Below are positions 23,806 to 32,150 of a stretch of DNA of 32,185 nucleotides, in pieces (within the stretch, counting starts at the first letter, position 1; each line of letters opens with the position of its first letter). The notes under the pieces are model-generated. The model was not told where the DNA came from. It saw only the letters and a program-made list of their open reading frames with translations, and did not search any database. This stretch comes from an uncultured Collinsella sp. (GTDB taxonomy: Bacteria > Actinomycetota > Coriobacteriia > Coriobacteriales > Coriobacteriaceae). The position numbers and the translations under genes are program-made. The DNA is taken from NCBI GenBank assembly GCA_900754525.1, contig CAAEDE010000001.1:1-32185 (forward strand). Reading direction: 5' to 3'.

Positions 23806-24441
23806 ATGAATAAAGACCTGTATCTGGTTCGCCATGGACAGACGATATTCAACCTTAAGCGCATTATTCAGGGTTGGAGTGACTCGCCGCTCACGCAGTT
23901 GGGCTGCGACCAGGCGGCGCGCGCCGGCATGTTTTTGCGTGCGCGCGGCATTGAGCCCGACCACGCCTACACCTCCACGCTTCATCGCACCGAGCAGACT
24001 ATCGCCAACTTGTGGCCGGGCTTGGCGTACGAGCGCCTGGACGGTCTGCGCGAGTGGTTCTTTGGCGACTTTGAGGCCGAGCGCGTGATGCTTATGCCCG
24101 AGCGCCCGTGGCGAGATTTCTATCGTCAGTTTGGCGGCGAGGGCCAGATGCAGGTGCGTGAGCGCATGGTGGCGACGCTGACCGAGCTTATGCAGCGTCC
24201 GGACCATACGTGTGTGCTCGCGGTAAGTCATGGCTCGGCTATCAAGGAGTTTATGGATCACGTGAAGGGTGCGGCGGCCGACGAGCGCGAACGCGTGCCG
24301 GGCAACTGCTCGGTGCTGCATTTTGCGTTTGACGATGCGGCCGATACGTTTGAACTGGTCGAAGTCTTTACGCAGGAAGACTACGCGCGCGAGCTGGGGC
24401 TTGAACCGCTCGTGGCTACTGCGGGTCCGCAGCGCGGATAA
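23806..24441 (+). CDS. Histidine phosphatase (phosphoglycerate mutase-like), copy 2
   Basis: 211 aa, same fold as copy 1: LYLVRHGQTIFN, YTSTLHRTEQT, WFFGDFEAERV and AVSHGSA. Both His and the acid Glu are kept, so it should be active, but the usual Glu-Gly after the acid position is Glu-Ala and a longer loop follows. A 25-residue C-terminal extension (EVFTQEDYARELGLEP...) is absent from copy 1. GAAAGGA lies upstream of the ATG. The pair are probably co-transcribed; differing loops suggest different substrates. Confidence 0.9.
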   Translation: MNKDLYLVRHGQTIFNLKRIIQGWSDSPLTQLGCDQAARAGMFLRARGIEPDHAYTSTLHRTEQTIANLWPGLAYERLDGLREWFFGDFEAERVMLMPERPWRDFYRQFGGEGQMQVRERMVATLTELMQRPDHTCVLAVSHGSAIKEFMDHVKGAAADERERVPGNCSVLHFAFDDAADTFELVEVFTQEDYARELGLEPLVATAGPQRG

Positions 24442-24484
24442 CGCGAGCGCGGCGGCACGGGTCGCCGGCATAACTTCTCGACGC

Positions 24485-24525
24485 AAAAGGGGCGGAGATG
24501 CATGTACCTGCTGCATCTCCGCCCC
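24485..24525. terminator. Bidirectional terminator
   Basis: GGGGCGGAGATGCA (24489-24502) pairs perfectly with its complement (24512-24525), loop of 9. On the minus strand it is followed by TTTT and so ends the DUF1015 transcript; on the plus strand by CTGTTTGTT, ending the phosphatase pair. Confidence 0.85.
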
Positions 24526-24570
24526 CTGTTTGTTGAGCTGCCGATTTTTGTGCCGGGCGCTTTGGTCTTG

Positions 24571-25254
24571 CTAGAACCGTGCGACCTGGTGCGTGAGCAG
24601 ACCCGTCGGGACCTGCGGCGCGCCGCCGCTGACCTGCGCGGCGGGGAAGAGCACAGCTACGGTAAAGTTGAACGGCTCTTTGCCCGTGTAGGTGCCGACG
24701 GCACGGGCATCGTCGGTCAGGAGCTGTGATGCCCCGACCAGCGCGGCAGCGTAGGTAGGGTCGTCGGCCAGTGCCGGCTCCGGCGCCTGGTCGAGCATGG
24801 CACGGATGGCGCCGACGGCGTCCTCGCGCTTGACCTCCCACACGCGGTGCGTAATGCCCGCGGGGTCGGTGACGGCGTAGAGCGAGGCGCCCTCTTTGGC
24901 AGCGCCCAGGATGATGTCCATGACGGGCGACGCCTCGTAGGCGAGCGACACGGGGCGCGGCTGAACTTTGAGTTCGGCGATCGCGCGCGCGGCGGCGGCC
25001 ACGTCGGCGCTGGCGTCGCCCTTGCCGCCCGCAAGTACACTCGTCGGGCAGATCGCCACGACACCCGTCACACGTCCCGGCTCGCCCGAGCATTCGTACA
25101 CGTAATACGCCGCACCCGGGTCCTTGAGCATCAGACCATCGGCAATGGCTTCGCGCAGGGCTTCGTTGTCACTCAGAATACTGCCCATTGCAGGCAGCGC
25201 CTCGAGCACGCGGTCCTGAGCCGGGCGGATGCAGGGAAACGGAAGTGCTTTCAT
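24571..25254 (-). CDS. Shortened DUF1015-family protein
   Basis: 227 aa. The N-terminus (LPFPCIRPAQDRVLEALPAM) and the segments YYVYECSG, TGVVAICPTS, GITHRVWEV and YTGKEPFNFTVAVLFPAAQ follow the DUF1015 (COG4198) order. Full-length members are about 400 aa; here the protein stops soon after the AVLFP segment. The family's conserved IADGHHR motif falls at about LADDPTYAA, where both His and the Arg are lost. DUF1015 genes commonly neighbour serA/serC in Firmicutes, as here, but their role is unknown. Last gene of the minus-strand serine group. A terminator follows. Confidence 0.75.
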   Translation of the reverse strand: MKALPFPCIRPAQDRVLEALPAMGSILSDNEALREAIADGLMLKDPGAAYYVYECSGEPGRVTGVVAICPTSVLAGGKGDASADVAAAARAIAELKVQPRPVSLAYEASPVMDIILGAAKEGASLYAVTDPAGITHRVWEVKREDAVGAIRAMLDQAPEPALADDPTYAAALVGASQLLTDDARAVGTYTGKEPFNFTVAVLFPAAQVSGGAPQVPTGLLTHQVARF

Positions 25255-25293
25255 GGGCGGTCCTAACGCGCGAGTCGGTTTGTTCGCGGCTTA

Positions 25294-26514
25294 TTATGCC
25301 CCAACTTGGCCGCTCGCGTCCCAGAGCACGTTATCGGCGAGCGCGATTAGCACCTGCTGACAACGAACGATATCGGCGTGGGGCACATATTCGTTGGGCT
25401 TGTGCGCGAGCGCGAGCGACCCGGGGCCGTAGCTCATGCAATTGCGGTTACCTGTCTTGCCGGCAATGACGGCGGTGTCGGTGTAGCCGGTAAAGAAGCC
25501 GACGGTCGTGTCCGCGTCCGTCACGTCATCGGCGGCACGCTTGAGCGCTGCTAGAAGGGGAGAGGTCGGATCGCGCTCGATAGCGGGGCGGTCGCCTGTC
25601 ACGGTATAGCTTCCATGGCAGCCGGGGACCGCGGCTTCGGCGCCGGCGATGGCCTGCTCTACCATGCGCTTCGCGACGGCCGTATCGGTCGGCGGAGTCA
25701 GGCGCATATCGACCCAGACCTTGGCGCGGTCGGGCACGACATAGGGGCGATATCCGCCCTCGATTTGGCCAAACGTGATGGTCGAAGACCCCAGCTCATC
25801 GTGCGCGGGCAGCGCCACAAACGCGCGACGGAGCGAACACACGACCTCGGCCATGGCGGCGACGGCATCCGCGCCCTTCCACGGCTGGCTCGCATGCGCC
25901 GTCACGCCAGCCATTTCAATCTCGAACCACGTACGCTCCTTGTGCGCCACCTGGATCTGTCCGTCGGTGGGCTCGGTGTCCAGCACCCATTCGCGCGAAC
26001 CGACCCAGCCGGCATCGATGGCTGCCTCGGAGCCTCGCATAAAGTCTTCCTCGTCGACCGAGCAGATGAGCGAAAAGCCGCGGCGGGGCAGCGCGCCATC
26101 CGCCGCCACGCGCTCGAGCGTATGGACCAGTGCGGCAATGGCGCAGGCCAGACCGCCCTTCATGTCGCACGCACCGCGACCATAGAGCTTATCGTCCCGC
26201 ATGGTCGCCCCGAGCGGCGGCGTGTCCGCGTCCCAGCCATCTCCCAGGGTGACGGTATCCATGTGGCAGATGTAGACGAGTCGCGCCTCGTTGCTCACGC
26301 CCGGCACGGTAATCATAAGGTTGCGGCGCCCGGGGAGTACTTCGAGCTCTGCAATCTGCACGGCATCGAGTACCGGATGGCTCAGCTGCGCCAACCGTTC
26401 CTCAACCAACGCATTGATATAGCGTTCAATCTCGCCCTCATACGCACCTGGGTCGGAACTGTCGATCCGCACGAGCCCTTGCGTAAGCCGCCAGGCAAAA
26501 TCTGTATCAACCAT
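25294..26514 (-). CDS. M20 family metallopeptidase (ArgE/DapE/carboxypeptidase G2-like)
   Basis: 406 aa zinc amidohydrolase. Visible: YICHMDTV (H84, D86), YGRGACDMKGG (bridging D117), SVDEED (E155/E156), AHASQPWKGADA in the lid domain and PNEYVPHADI (final His) near the C-terminus. Length fits the ArgE/DapE group; the exact substrate (N-acyl amino acid or peptide) cannot be read. Start Met at 26514 with GAGGTT upstream; a longer frame to 26661 runs through the serA terminator and is rejected. It is 40 bases before DUF1015, likely co-transcribed with it. Confidence 0.88.
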   Translation of the reverse strand: MVDTDFAWRLTQGLVRIDSSDPGAYEGEIERYINALVEERLAQLSHPVLDAVQIAELEVLPGRRNLMITVPGVSNEARLVYICHMDTVTLGDGWDADTPPLGATMRDDKLYGRGACDMKGGLACAIAALVHTLERVAADGALPRRGFSLICSVDEEDFMRGSEAAIDAGWVGSREWVLDTEPTDGQIQVAHKERTWFEIEMAGVTAHASQPWKGADAVAAMAEVVCSLRRAFVALPAHDELGSSTITFGQIEGGYRPYVVPDRAKVWVDMRLTPPTDTAVAKRMVEQAIAGAEAAVPGCHGSYTVTGDRPAIERDPTSPLLAALKRAADDVTDADTTVGFFTGYTDTAVIAGKTGNRNCMSYGPGSLALAHKPNEYVPHADIVRCQQVLIALADNVLWDASGQVGA

Positions 26515-26592
26515 AGGAACCTCACAGATAGTTAGGTCAACATACAGATTGTATGCCAAGAAGCGGCTCAGTGCATTTAATAGAGTGCTCAC

Positions 26593-26628
26593 AAAAACGG
26601 GGGCGCCTCTCGTGCGAAAGGCGCCCCC
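26593..26628 (-). terminator. Terminator of the serC-serA transcript
   Basis: Minus-strand GGGGGCGCCT pairs with AGGCGCCCCC (10 bp, extended by TC/GA inside), followed by GTTTTTG. It lies 64 bases past the serA stop, so the M20/DUF1015 pair probably has its own promoter. Confidence 0.88.
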
Positions 26629-26691
26629 GCGGGCATTCAATGTCAGTGACGGGCAGGCCACATGGGGAACTGCCCGTCAGATCAGCCGGCG

Positions 26692-27855
26692 CTATTTGAT
26701 TACGCGCACGCGATACATCGACGGAATCTGCTTGAGCGCCTCGATGGTGCTGCTGTCCAGGTGCTCGTCGGTGTCGAACATGGTGTAGGCGTTCTCGCCA
26801 GCGGACTCGTTGGTCATACGCTGCACGTTGGCGTTGTCCTTGGCCAGGATCGCCGTGATCTGGCCGATCATGTTGGGCACGTTGGCGTGCAGGCAGGCGA
26901 TGCGGCTCGCGGCGCGCGCCTTGCCCATGCTGCAGGCGGGGTAGTTGACGCTGTGCGCGATGTTGCCGTTCTCCAGGTAATCCTTAAGCTCGCTGATGGC
27001 CATGTCGGCGCAGTTGGCCTCGGCCTCGCCAGTGCCGGCGCCCGAGTGCGTGGTGATAAACGTGTTGGGCATCTTGACGGTCTTGGGTGTGGCAAAATCG
27101 CAGCTAAACCAGCTCAGCTTGCCCTCGCGCAGGGCAGCGTCGACGGCGTCCTCGTCAATGATGGTTTCGCGTGCGTAGTTGATGAGCACGGCGTCGGGTG
27201 CCAGCAGGTTAATCTGCTCGGCGCTGATCATGCCGATGGTGTCGGCCTTGCTGGGCACGTGTACGGTGAGGTAGTCGCAGCCGCGGCAGAGATCCTCGAG
27301 CGTGCCCACGCGCTGCACCTCGCGGCTCAGCACCCACGCGTGCTCGACGGAAATGAACGGATCATAGCCGTAGACGTCCATGCCCAGATCGACGCAGGCG
27401 TTGGCGACCTTGGAGCCTACGTTGCCCAGACCGATGACGCCGATGCGCTTGCCCTTGAGCTCGCGGCCCACAAAGGCCTTCTTGGCCTTCTCGGCGTCGA
27501 CCTGGATCTCGGGGTCGTCGGCGTTGTCGCGCACCCAGTTCATCGATTGCACCACGCCGCGGCTCGAGAGCACCAGCATGCCTAGGACGAGCTCCTTAAC
27601 GGCGTTGCTGTTGGCGCCGGGGGAGTTAAAGACGACGACGCCCTTCTTGGCGTACTCCTCGACGGGGATGTTGTTGACGCCGGCGCCGCAGCGGGCGATG
27701 GCGCGGATGCCCTCGGGCAGCTCGTAGCCGTGCAGGTCGGTCGAGCGCATCAGGATGGCGTCGGCCTCCTCGGCGGTGCTTACAAACTCGTAGCCCTCGC
27801 CAAACTCGACTTTGCCGTCTTTAGTGATGTCGTCGATGGTTTTGATCTTGCGCAT
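26692..27855 (-). CDS. serA: D-3-phosphoglycerate dehydrogenase with ACT domain
   Basis: 387 aa. First step of serine synthesis, oxidising 3-phosphoglycerate with NAD. Substrate-binding RCGAGVNNIP and NSPGANSNAV (56-86); NAD fold GVIGLGNVGSKVA (139-151); catalytic Arg in NYARE (R229), and His in TTHSGAGTGEAE (H270). Where many enzymes have the Glu of DVFEPEP, this one reads CDFATP, the form found in clostridial-type SerA. ACT regulatory domain at about 317-387 (ACLHANVPNMIGQITAIL), which in relatives binds serine. No Shine-Dalgarno sequence is obvious except AAGGAG, which lies seven bases before the ATG. It follows serC after 69 bases. Confidence 0.95.
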   Translation of the reverse strand: MRKIKTIDDITKDGKVEFGEGYEFVSTAEEADAILMRSTDLHGYELPEGIRAIARCGAGVNNIPVEEYAKKGVVVFNSPGANSNAVKELVLGMLVLSSRGVVQSMNWVRDNADDPEIQVDAEKAKKAFVGRELKGKRIGVIGLGNVGSKVANACVDLGMDVYGYDPFISVEHAWVLSREVQRVGTLEDLCRGCDYLTVHVPSKADTIGMISAEQINLLAPDAVLINYARETIIDEDAVDAALREGKLSWFSCDFATPKTVKMPNTFITTHSGAGTGEAEANCADMAISELKDYLENGNIAHSVNYPACSMGKARAASRIACLHANVPNMIGQITAILAKDNANVQRMTNESAGENAYTMFDTDEHLDSSTIEALKQIPSMYRVRVIK

Positions 27856-27924
27856 GGAAAACTCCTTAGCAGGTTTGTCTAAAACAAGTGGTTTGAAGTG
27901 GCTGGCCGGCCCGCGGGTTGCGGG

Positions 27925-29049
27925 CTAGTTAGATCGCGGACTCAAACTATGCTGCGCTTCGAAGTCCTTCATGTACGTGGCCAGTGCCTGCACGTCTTCC
28001 ATGGTTACGGCGTTGTAGACGCTCGCGCGCATGCCGCCTACCAGACGATGGCCCTTGACGTTTTGAATCTGGTGCTCGGCCGCGCCTGCGACAAAGGCCG
28101 CGTCAAGCTCGGCGTCGCCGGTGCGGAAGGTGACGTTGGCGATGGAGCGACTGTCGGCCTGCGTGGTGCCATGGAACAGCTCGCTGTGCTCGAGCAGGTC
28201 ATAGAGCAGGTTGGCCTTGGCCCAGTTGCGCTCGGCCATGGCGGCAAGTCCGCCGGTCTCCTCGACCCAGTGGAATACCTTGCCGCACACGTAGATGCCA
28301 AAGGTGTTGGGCGTGTTGAGCATGGAGCCCTTGGCGGCCTGGGTCTTAAGGTCCATGTACTGCGGCGTCTGCGCAAAGGCGGGGCCGTCGGCGATGAGGT
28401 CGTCGCGCACGATGACCACGGTCACGCCCGCGGCACCGGCGTTTTTCTGCGCGCCGGCGTAAATGAGCCCGTAGCGCTCAACGTCGAGCGGCTGCGACAG
28501 AAAGCAGCTCGAGACATCGGCGACCAGCGGCACGTCGCCGCAGTTGGGCAGCTCGTGGTACATGGTGCCAAAGATGGTGTTGTTCTGGCAGATGTAGACG
28601 TAGTCGAGCCCGTCGCTCGCGGCCTCGGCGGCAATGCGCGCGTTGATGTCGGCCATGTCGGGGATGCGGTCGAAATTGGTGTCCTCGGAGCTCGCGAGCA
28701 GCACGGCCTCGCCGTACTTGGCGGCTTCTTTGTATGCCTTGTTGGCAAAGTTGCCGGTCACGATGTAGCCGGCGCGGCCGCGGCGCATGAGGTTCATGGG
28801 GATGCCCGCAAACTGCAGCGTGGCGCCGCCCTGCAAAAACAGGACGCGGTAGCTGTCGGGGATGCTCAGCAGGCGGCGCAGGGTAGTCTCGGCGTCGTCG
28901 ATGATCTGCTGGTACATGCTAGATCGATGGCTCATCTCGAGCACGGACATGCCGCAACCGCGGTAGTCCATCATCTCGTCGGCGATCTCGGCGAGCACGC
29001 TGGTAGGCAGCGCGGCCGGGCCAGCTGAGAAGTTGTGCACACGTGCCAT
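27925..29049 (-). CDS. serC: Phosphoserine aminotransferase
   Basis: 374 aa PLP enzyme converting 3-phosphohydroxypyruvate to phosphoserine. N-terminal HNFSAGPAALP, LEMSHRSSMY, FLQGGATLQF (phosphate-binding), ADVSSCFLSQP and the PLP-binding Lys in YAGAQKNAGAAG (K202); C-terminal VGGMRASVYNA. Length matches the family. Start at 29049 with GAGGAACTAG upstream. First gene of the serine group; the third enzyme SerB is not in the window. A small GC hairpin (27909-27925) overlaps the stop codon. Confidence 0.95.
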   Translation of the reverse strand: MARVHNFSAGPAALPTSVLAEIADEMMDYRGCGMSVLEMSHRSSMYQQIIDDAETTLRRLLSIPDSYRVLFLQGGATLQFAGIPMNLMRRGRAGYIVTGNFANKAYKEAAKYGEAVLLASSEDTNFDRIPDMADINARIAAEAASDGLDYVYICQNNTIFGTMYHELPNCGDVPLVADVSSCFLSQPLDVERYGLIYAGAQKNAGAAGVTVVIVRDDLIADGPAFAQTPQYMDLKTQAAKGSMLNTPNTFGIYVCGKVFHWVEETGGLAAMAERNWAKANLLYDLLEHSELFHGTTQADSRSIANVTFRTGDAELDAAFVAGAAEHQIQNVKGHRLVGGMRASVYNAVTMEDVQALATYMKDFEAQHSLSPRSN

Positions 29050-29184
29050 CTTCTAGTTCCTCCTCGTAGTCGTTTGAACGTTCGGGATACTTTAGCACAG
29101 TGGAGCGCCGGGCGCGACCGCATCACGGTAAAACCCGAGTGCGCCGCTATGATTTACAGGATGGTTACATGGGGGAGGGGTGCT

Positions 29185-29259
29185 TTACTCCTCAGGCAAA
29201 TCCAAATCAGCGAGCGAAGGCATGAGGTTCTCTAGGCGCTTGATCTCTTCGTCGCAAAT
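29185..29259 (-). CDS. Possible 24-residue small ORF with an ATT start (or a decayed gene start)
   Basis: Five bases after the antiporter stop there is a perfect AGGAGGT (29271-29265), then five bases and ATT, opening a frame that reads CDEEIKRLENLMPSLADLDL and ends PEE-TAA. ATT is a rare start codon, so this may be a decayed start (ATG to ATT), a real micro-protein or chance. An out-of-frame TTG two bases on gives only 16 codons. The peptide is acidic and helical with no family I know. Confidence 0.3.
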   Translation of the reverse strand: MCDEEIKRLENLMPSLADLDLPEE

Positions 29260-29276
29260 TAGCTACCTCCTGGTCA

Positions 29277-30878
29277 CTACGACGCCAGTGTGGCAATGAC
29301 GGCTTCGTCGCCGGCGTATATGAGGGTGTTGCCGTCGGGGATGATCGTTTGACCGTCGCGCTTGAGCATCACCACAATAAACGGATGCTTGCCTTGCGGC
29401 ACGTCGCGCAGGCGCTGACCGGCCAGGCGACCGTGGGGGGTCACGGTGACCTCGCGCAGCGTAACCTCAGCACGCTCTTCAAACGTCGGCGCGGCCATCA
29501 CCAGCAGATCTCCTTCCTGGATCACGGTGTCGCCATTGGGCAGTACCGGGTGCGCCCCGTCGCGCAGCACCAGGACCACGAGCATGTCGGTGGCGCTGCC
29601 AATGTCCGCGAGCGAGCGTCCGGCAAACGGATGTCCAGCGCCCACCTTGAGCTTTACAAACGACATGCCGTCCTCGTCGCGGTAGTCGTTAAAGGTGCGG
29701 CGCACGTCGCCGGTCGCATCGATCATATCGAGCTTCTTCGCCACCGCCGGCAGCAGCGAGCCCTGCACCACAATGCTCGACACGGCAATCACAAAGACCA
29801 GGTCAAATAGGTCGTGTCCACCGGGAACGTCGGCCACCACGGCAAAGAGACTAAAGACGACCGAAGCTGCTCCGCGCAGGCCCGCCCAGCTTACGAGCGC
29901 GACCTGGCGGGGGTTTGTCTTAAAGGGCGCCAGCAGCAGACCGACAGCGATGGGGCGGCTCGCAAAGAGCATAAACGCCATGAGCGCCAGACCGGGTAAC
30001 AGCATTTGCGGCAGGCGTGCGGGCGTCACGAGCAGGCCGAGCAAGAAGAAGATCGTCATCTCGGCCATCTCGGTAAGGGTGTCAAAGAAGTGCGCCATCT
30101 CGACCTTGCCGGTGATGTCGCTCGCACCCAGCACAATGCCTGCCAGGTATACGGACAAAAAGCCGTTGCCGCCCAGGTAGCTCGGCAGCGCGTAGGCTAC
30201 GATCGCCACGGCGAACAAGAAGATGGTCTGCGCGCCCTCGGCCGTTGCGTGTGCGCGTTCAATCAGGCGGCTGGATATCCAGCCGATGGCAAGGCCCAGC
30301 CCCACACCCAAGATGATCTGCTTGGCCAGCAGTATGGGAATGTCGATGTCGCCGCCAGCCGCGAGGGTGGCGAGTACCGCGGTGAGCATGTAGGCGACGG
30401 GATCGTTGGAGCCCGATTCCACCTCGAGCAGCGAGTCGGTACCGCCTCTCAGCGACAGGTTGTGTTCGCGCAGCACGCTAAAGACGCTGGCCGCATCGGT
30501 GGATGCTACGACCGAGCCCAGCAGTAGACCGCCGATCCAGTCGAAGCCCAGCACAAAGTGGGCGAACACGCCGGTGATGCCGGCAGTGATGACGACGCCG
30601 AGCGTGCTCAGCAACACCGCGGGCACGGAGACGGGTTTGGCACGGTCGATATTGGTGTTAAAGCCGCCGTAGAACATGATGAACAGCAGCGCCGTGCTGC
30701 AGACGGTTTCGGTGAGCGCATAGTCGCTAAAGTCGATATGCGCCGGGCCGTTGACGCCCAGCAGCATGCCGAGCGCGATAAAGATGAGCAGGGTGGGGAA
30801 GGGGAGTTTTTTGCCGACGGGTTTGATGGTCAGGCACAGAATAATAACGAGGCCGATAAAGAGAAGGATCTGGTTCAT
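29277..30878 (-). CDS. CPA-family cation/proton antiporter with two TrkA_C domains
   Basis: 533 aa. About twelve membrane segments in the first 390 residues with VVASTDAASVFSVL and SGSNDPVAYMLT, the ion-binding Asp motifs of NhaP-type antiporters, and WAGLRGAASVV. The soluble tail has two TrkA_C (RCK_C) domains in tandem, FVKLKVGAGHPFAGRSLADI (about 407) and VTVTPHGRLAGQRLRDV (about 478), each ending in a GD(LE) turn. This layout fits K+/H+ antiporters (NhaP2-like) controlled by ligand through TrkA_C. AGGAG precedes the ATG by ten bases. Divergent from the phosphoesterase gene. Confidence 0.9.
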   Translation of the reverse strand: MNQILLFIGLVIILCLTIKPVGKKLPFPTLLIFIALGMLLGVNGPAHIDFSDYALTETVCSTALLFIMFYGGFNTNIDRAKPVSVPAVLLSTLGVVITAGITGVFAHFVLGFDWIGGLLLGSVVASTDAASVFSVLREHNLSLRGGTDSLLEVESGSNDPVAYMLTAVLATLAAGGDIDIPILLAKQIILGVGLGLAIGWISSRLIERAHATAEGAQTIFLFAVAIVAYALPSYLGGNGFLSVYLAGIVLGASDITGKVEMAHFFDTLTEMAEMTIFFLLGLLVTPARLPQMLLPGLALMAFMLFASRPIAVGLLLAPFKTNPRQVALVSWAGLRGAASVVFSLFAVVADVPGGHDLFDLVFVIAVSSIVVQGSLLPAVAKKLDMIDATGDVRRTFNDYRDEDGMSFVKLKVGAGHPFAGRSLADIGSATDMLVVLVLRDGAHPVLPNGDTVIQEGDLLVMAAPTFEERAEVTLREVTVTPHGRLAGQRLRDVPQGKHPFIVVMLKRDGQTIIPDGNTLIYAGDEAVIATLAS

Positions 30879-31027
30879 GGATGGTGTCCGCTCCTGGGTG
30901 GTTGGCGTGGCACGGTCAGTTGTTTGCGGTTATTTGTACCCAAAGATGGTGGGTTTATGGGGTTGGATTGCGGGCGTGCGCGATATCGTCATAGACGGCA
31001 GTCGTCTTTGCCTCTGCTCGGAAACCC

Positions 31028-31056
31028 TTTCCAGCTTTATTGCAACGGAGTACAAT
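31028..31056 (+). promoter_or_regulatory. Possible promoter of the phosphoesterase gene
   Basis: TTTCCA (31028-31033), 17 bases, TACAAT (31051-31056). Just downstream is the palindrome TTCAACTTGAA (31071-31081). Confidence 0.45.
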
Positions 31057-31131
31057 GGGTAACGTTTAAGTTCAACTTGAAGTTTTAGTTGCGGCGCCGG
31101 GCTTCGGCCGCAATGCAAGGAGAGGCGTACC

Positions 31132-31971
31132 ATGGCGATCTATGTGACATCTGATGCTCACGGGCACGTGCGTGCGCTTGACGAGGCTCTGTCTAAGATC
31201 TCGTTGACGTCCGACGACACGCTGTACGTGCTGGGCGACATGATCGATCGCGGGCCCGATCCGGTCGGCGTTATTAAGCTCGTGCGCTCGCTGCCCAACG
31301 CCCGCGTACTCAAGGGCAATCACGAGCAGATCATGCTCGATGCCATCATTGGCCAGGATCCGCTCGATGCCGAGACCTGGGATATCAACGGTGGCTGGAC
31401 GACGCGCGAGCAGCTCAACGACATGGAATTTGAGGCATACGAGGAGCTCGTGCGATGGATGGCCGCGCTGCCGCTCTACGCGGTGGTCGAGACTGCCGAG
31501 CGGCCGTACCTGCTGGTGCACGCCGGCATTCAGACCGAGGCGGCGCGTGCGTTTTTGCTTGAGCATGGTGTCGATTGCGGCGACGGCAGGGGAGCGGTCG
31601 ATGCCGATCGCGAGCTGCTGCAGCAGATGCTCGCGGTGCAGTCGTCCGATGACCTGCTATGGATTCGTCACGGCTATTGGGATGTGCCGACCGGGCTGCT
31701 TTCTGCCGAGGGCAAGGGCCCGGTCGTGGTGAGCGGTCACACGCCCACGGTATCGCTTGGGCGCTATTGCGAGGTTGGCGGCCTGGCAGGGCTCGATGAG
31801 GAATCGGGACGCGGGCAGATCGTGCGCTTGGGCGGCGAGGACACTGCCGGTGTGCCCGATCGCATCGACATCGACTGCGCCGCCGCCACCGGCTCCGAGT
31901 TCGGCCGCGTGGGCATCCTGCGGCTCGATGATGGGGCGGAGTTCTACGCGAACATCAACCCGGGCGAATAA
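31132..31971 (+). CDS. Metallophosphoesterase (PP2A/Ap4A-hydrolase-like)
   Basis: 279 aa, calcineurin-like fold. TSDAHGHVRAL, LGDMIDRGPDP, LKGNHEQIM, LLVHAGI and VSGHTP give the standard metal-binding set (D8, H10, D, N, H). The order and spacing follow bacterial serine/threonine phosphatases and symmetrical Ap4A hydrolases (PrpE/ApaH-like); which substrate is used cannot be told. AAGGAGAGG lies upstream of the ATG. The C-terminal 60 residues (GLAGLDEESG...) are less conserved. Single gene. Confidence 0.88.
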   Translation: MAIYVTSDAHGHVRALDEALSKISLTSDDTLYVLGDMIDRGPDPVGVIKLVRSLPNARVLKGNHEQIMLDAIIGQDPLDAETWDINGGWTTREQLNDMEFEAYEELVRWMAALPLYAVVETAERPYLLVHAGIQTEAARAFLLEHGVDCGDGRGAVDADRELLQQMLAVQSSDDLLWIRHGYWDVPTGLLSAEGKGPVVVSGHTPTVSLGRYCEVGGLAGLDEESGRGQIVRLGGEDTAGVPDRIDIDCAAATGSEFGRVGILRLDDGAEFYANINPGE

Positions 31972-31994
31972 TCGGTGCAAGCGGTAACTAATTT

Positions 31995-32058
31995 GGGACG
32001 GGGCTTTTTTTGACTACTTTTGCCCTTCTGCCCGCTAATTGATTTCTCTGGGACGGGG
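31995..32058 (+). repeat. Degenerate REP-like sequence, GGGACGGGG family
   Basis: GGGACGGGGCT (31995-32005, followed by seven Ts) and GGGACGGGG (32050-32058) lie in direct orientation, both matching the outer arm of the palindrome at 3249-3309. The complementary arms are missing. The second copy touches the TOTE remnant. Confidence 0.6.
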
Positions 32059-32059
32059 A

Positions 32060-32092
32060 TTAAATAAGGCTCTGTTAGACCAGGATTGACAT
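32060..32092 (+). pseudogene. Remnant of a TOTE gene 3' end (right inverted-repeat copy)
   Basis: In one frame it reads LNKALLDQD followed by TGA, against LIKALLDQD-stop in the intact TOTE gene at the left end; DNA identity is 32 of 33 and continues three bases past the stop. Orientation is opposite. No other TOTE sequence is next to it: upstream is REP-like sequence. Confidence 0.7.
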
Positions 32093-32150
32093 ACATGTGT
32101 TCCCACGGTGCCATATCGTTGACCCCGTAGACCGCGATGATGGGGGCAGC

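Noticed and set aside
25615..26535. 306-aa plus-strand open frame opposite the M20 peptidase
   Set aside because: Antisense shadow; composition rich in His/Arg/Gly, no motif.
27898..29028. 376-aa plus-strand open frame opposite serC
   Set aside because: Antisense shadow of serC, which has every catalytic motif.
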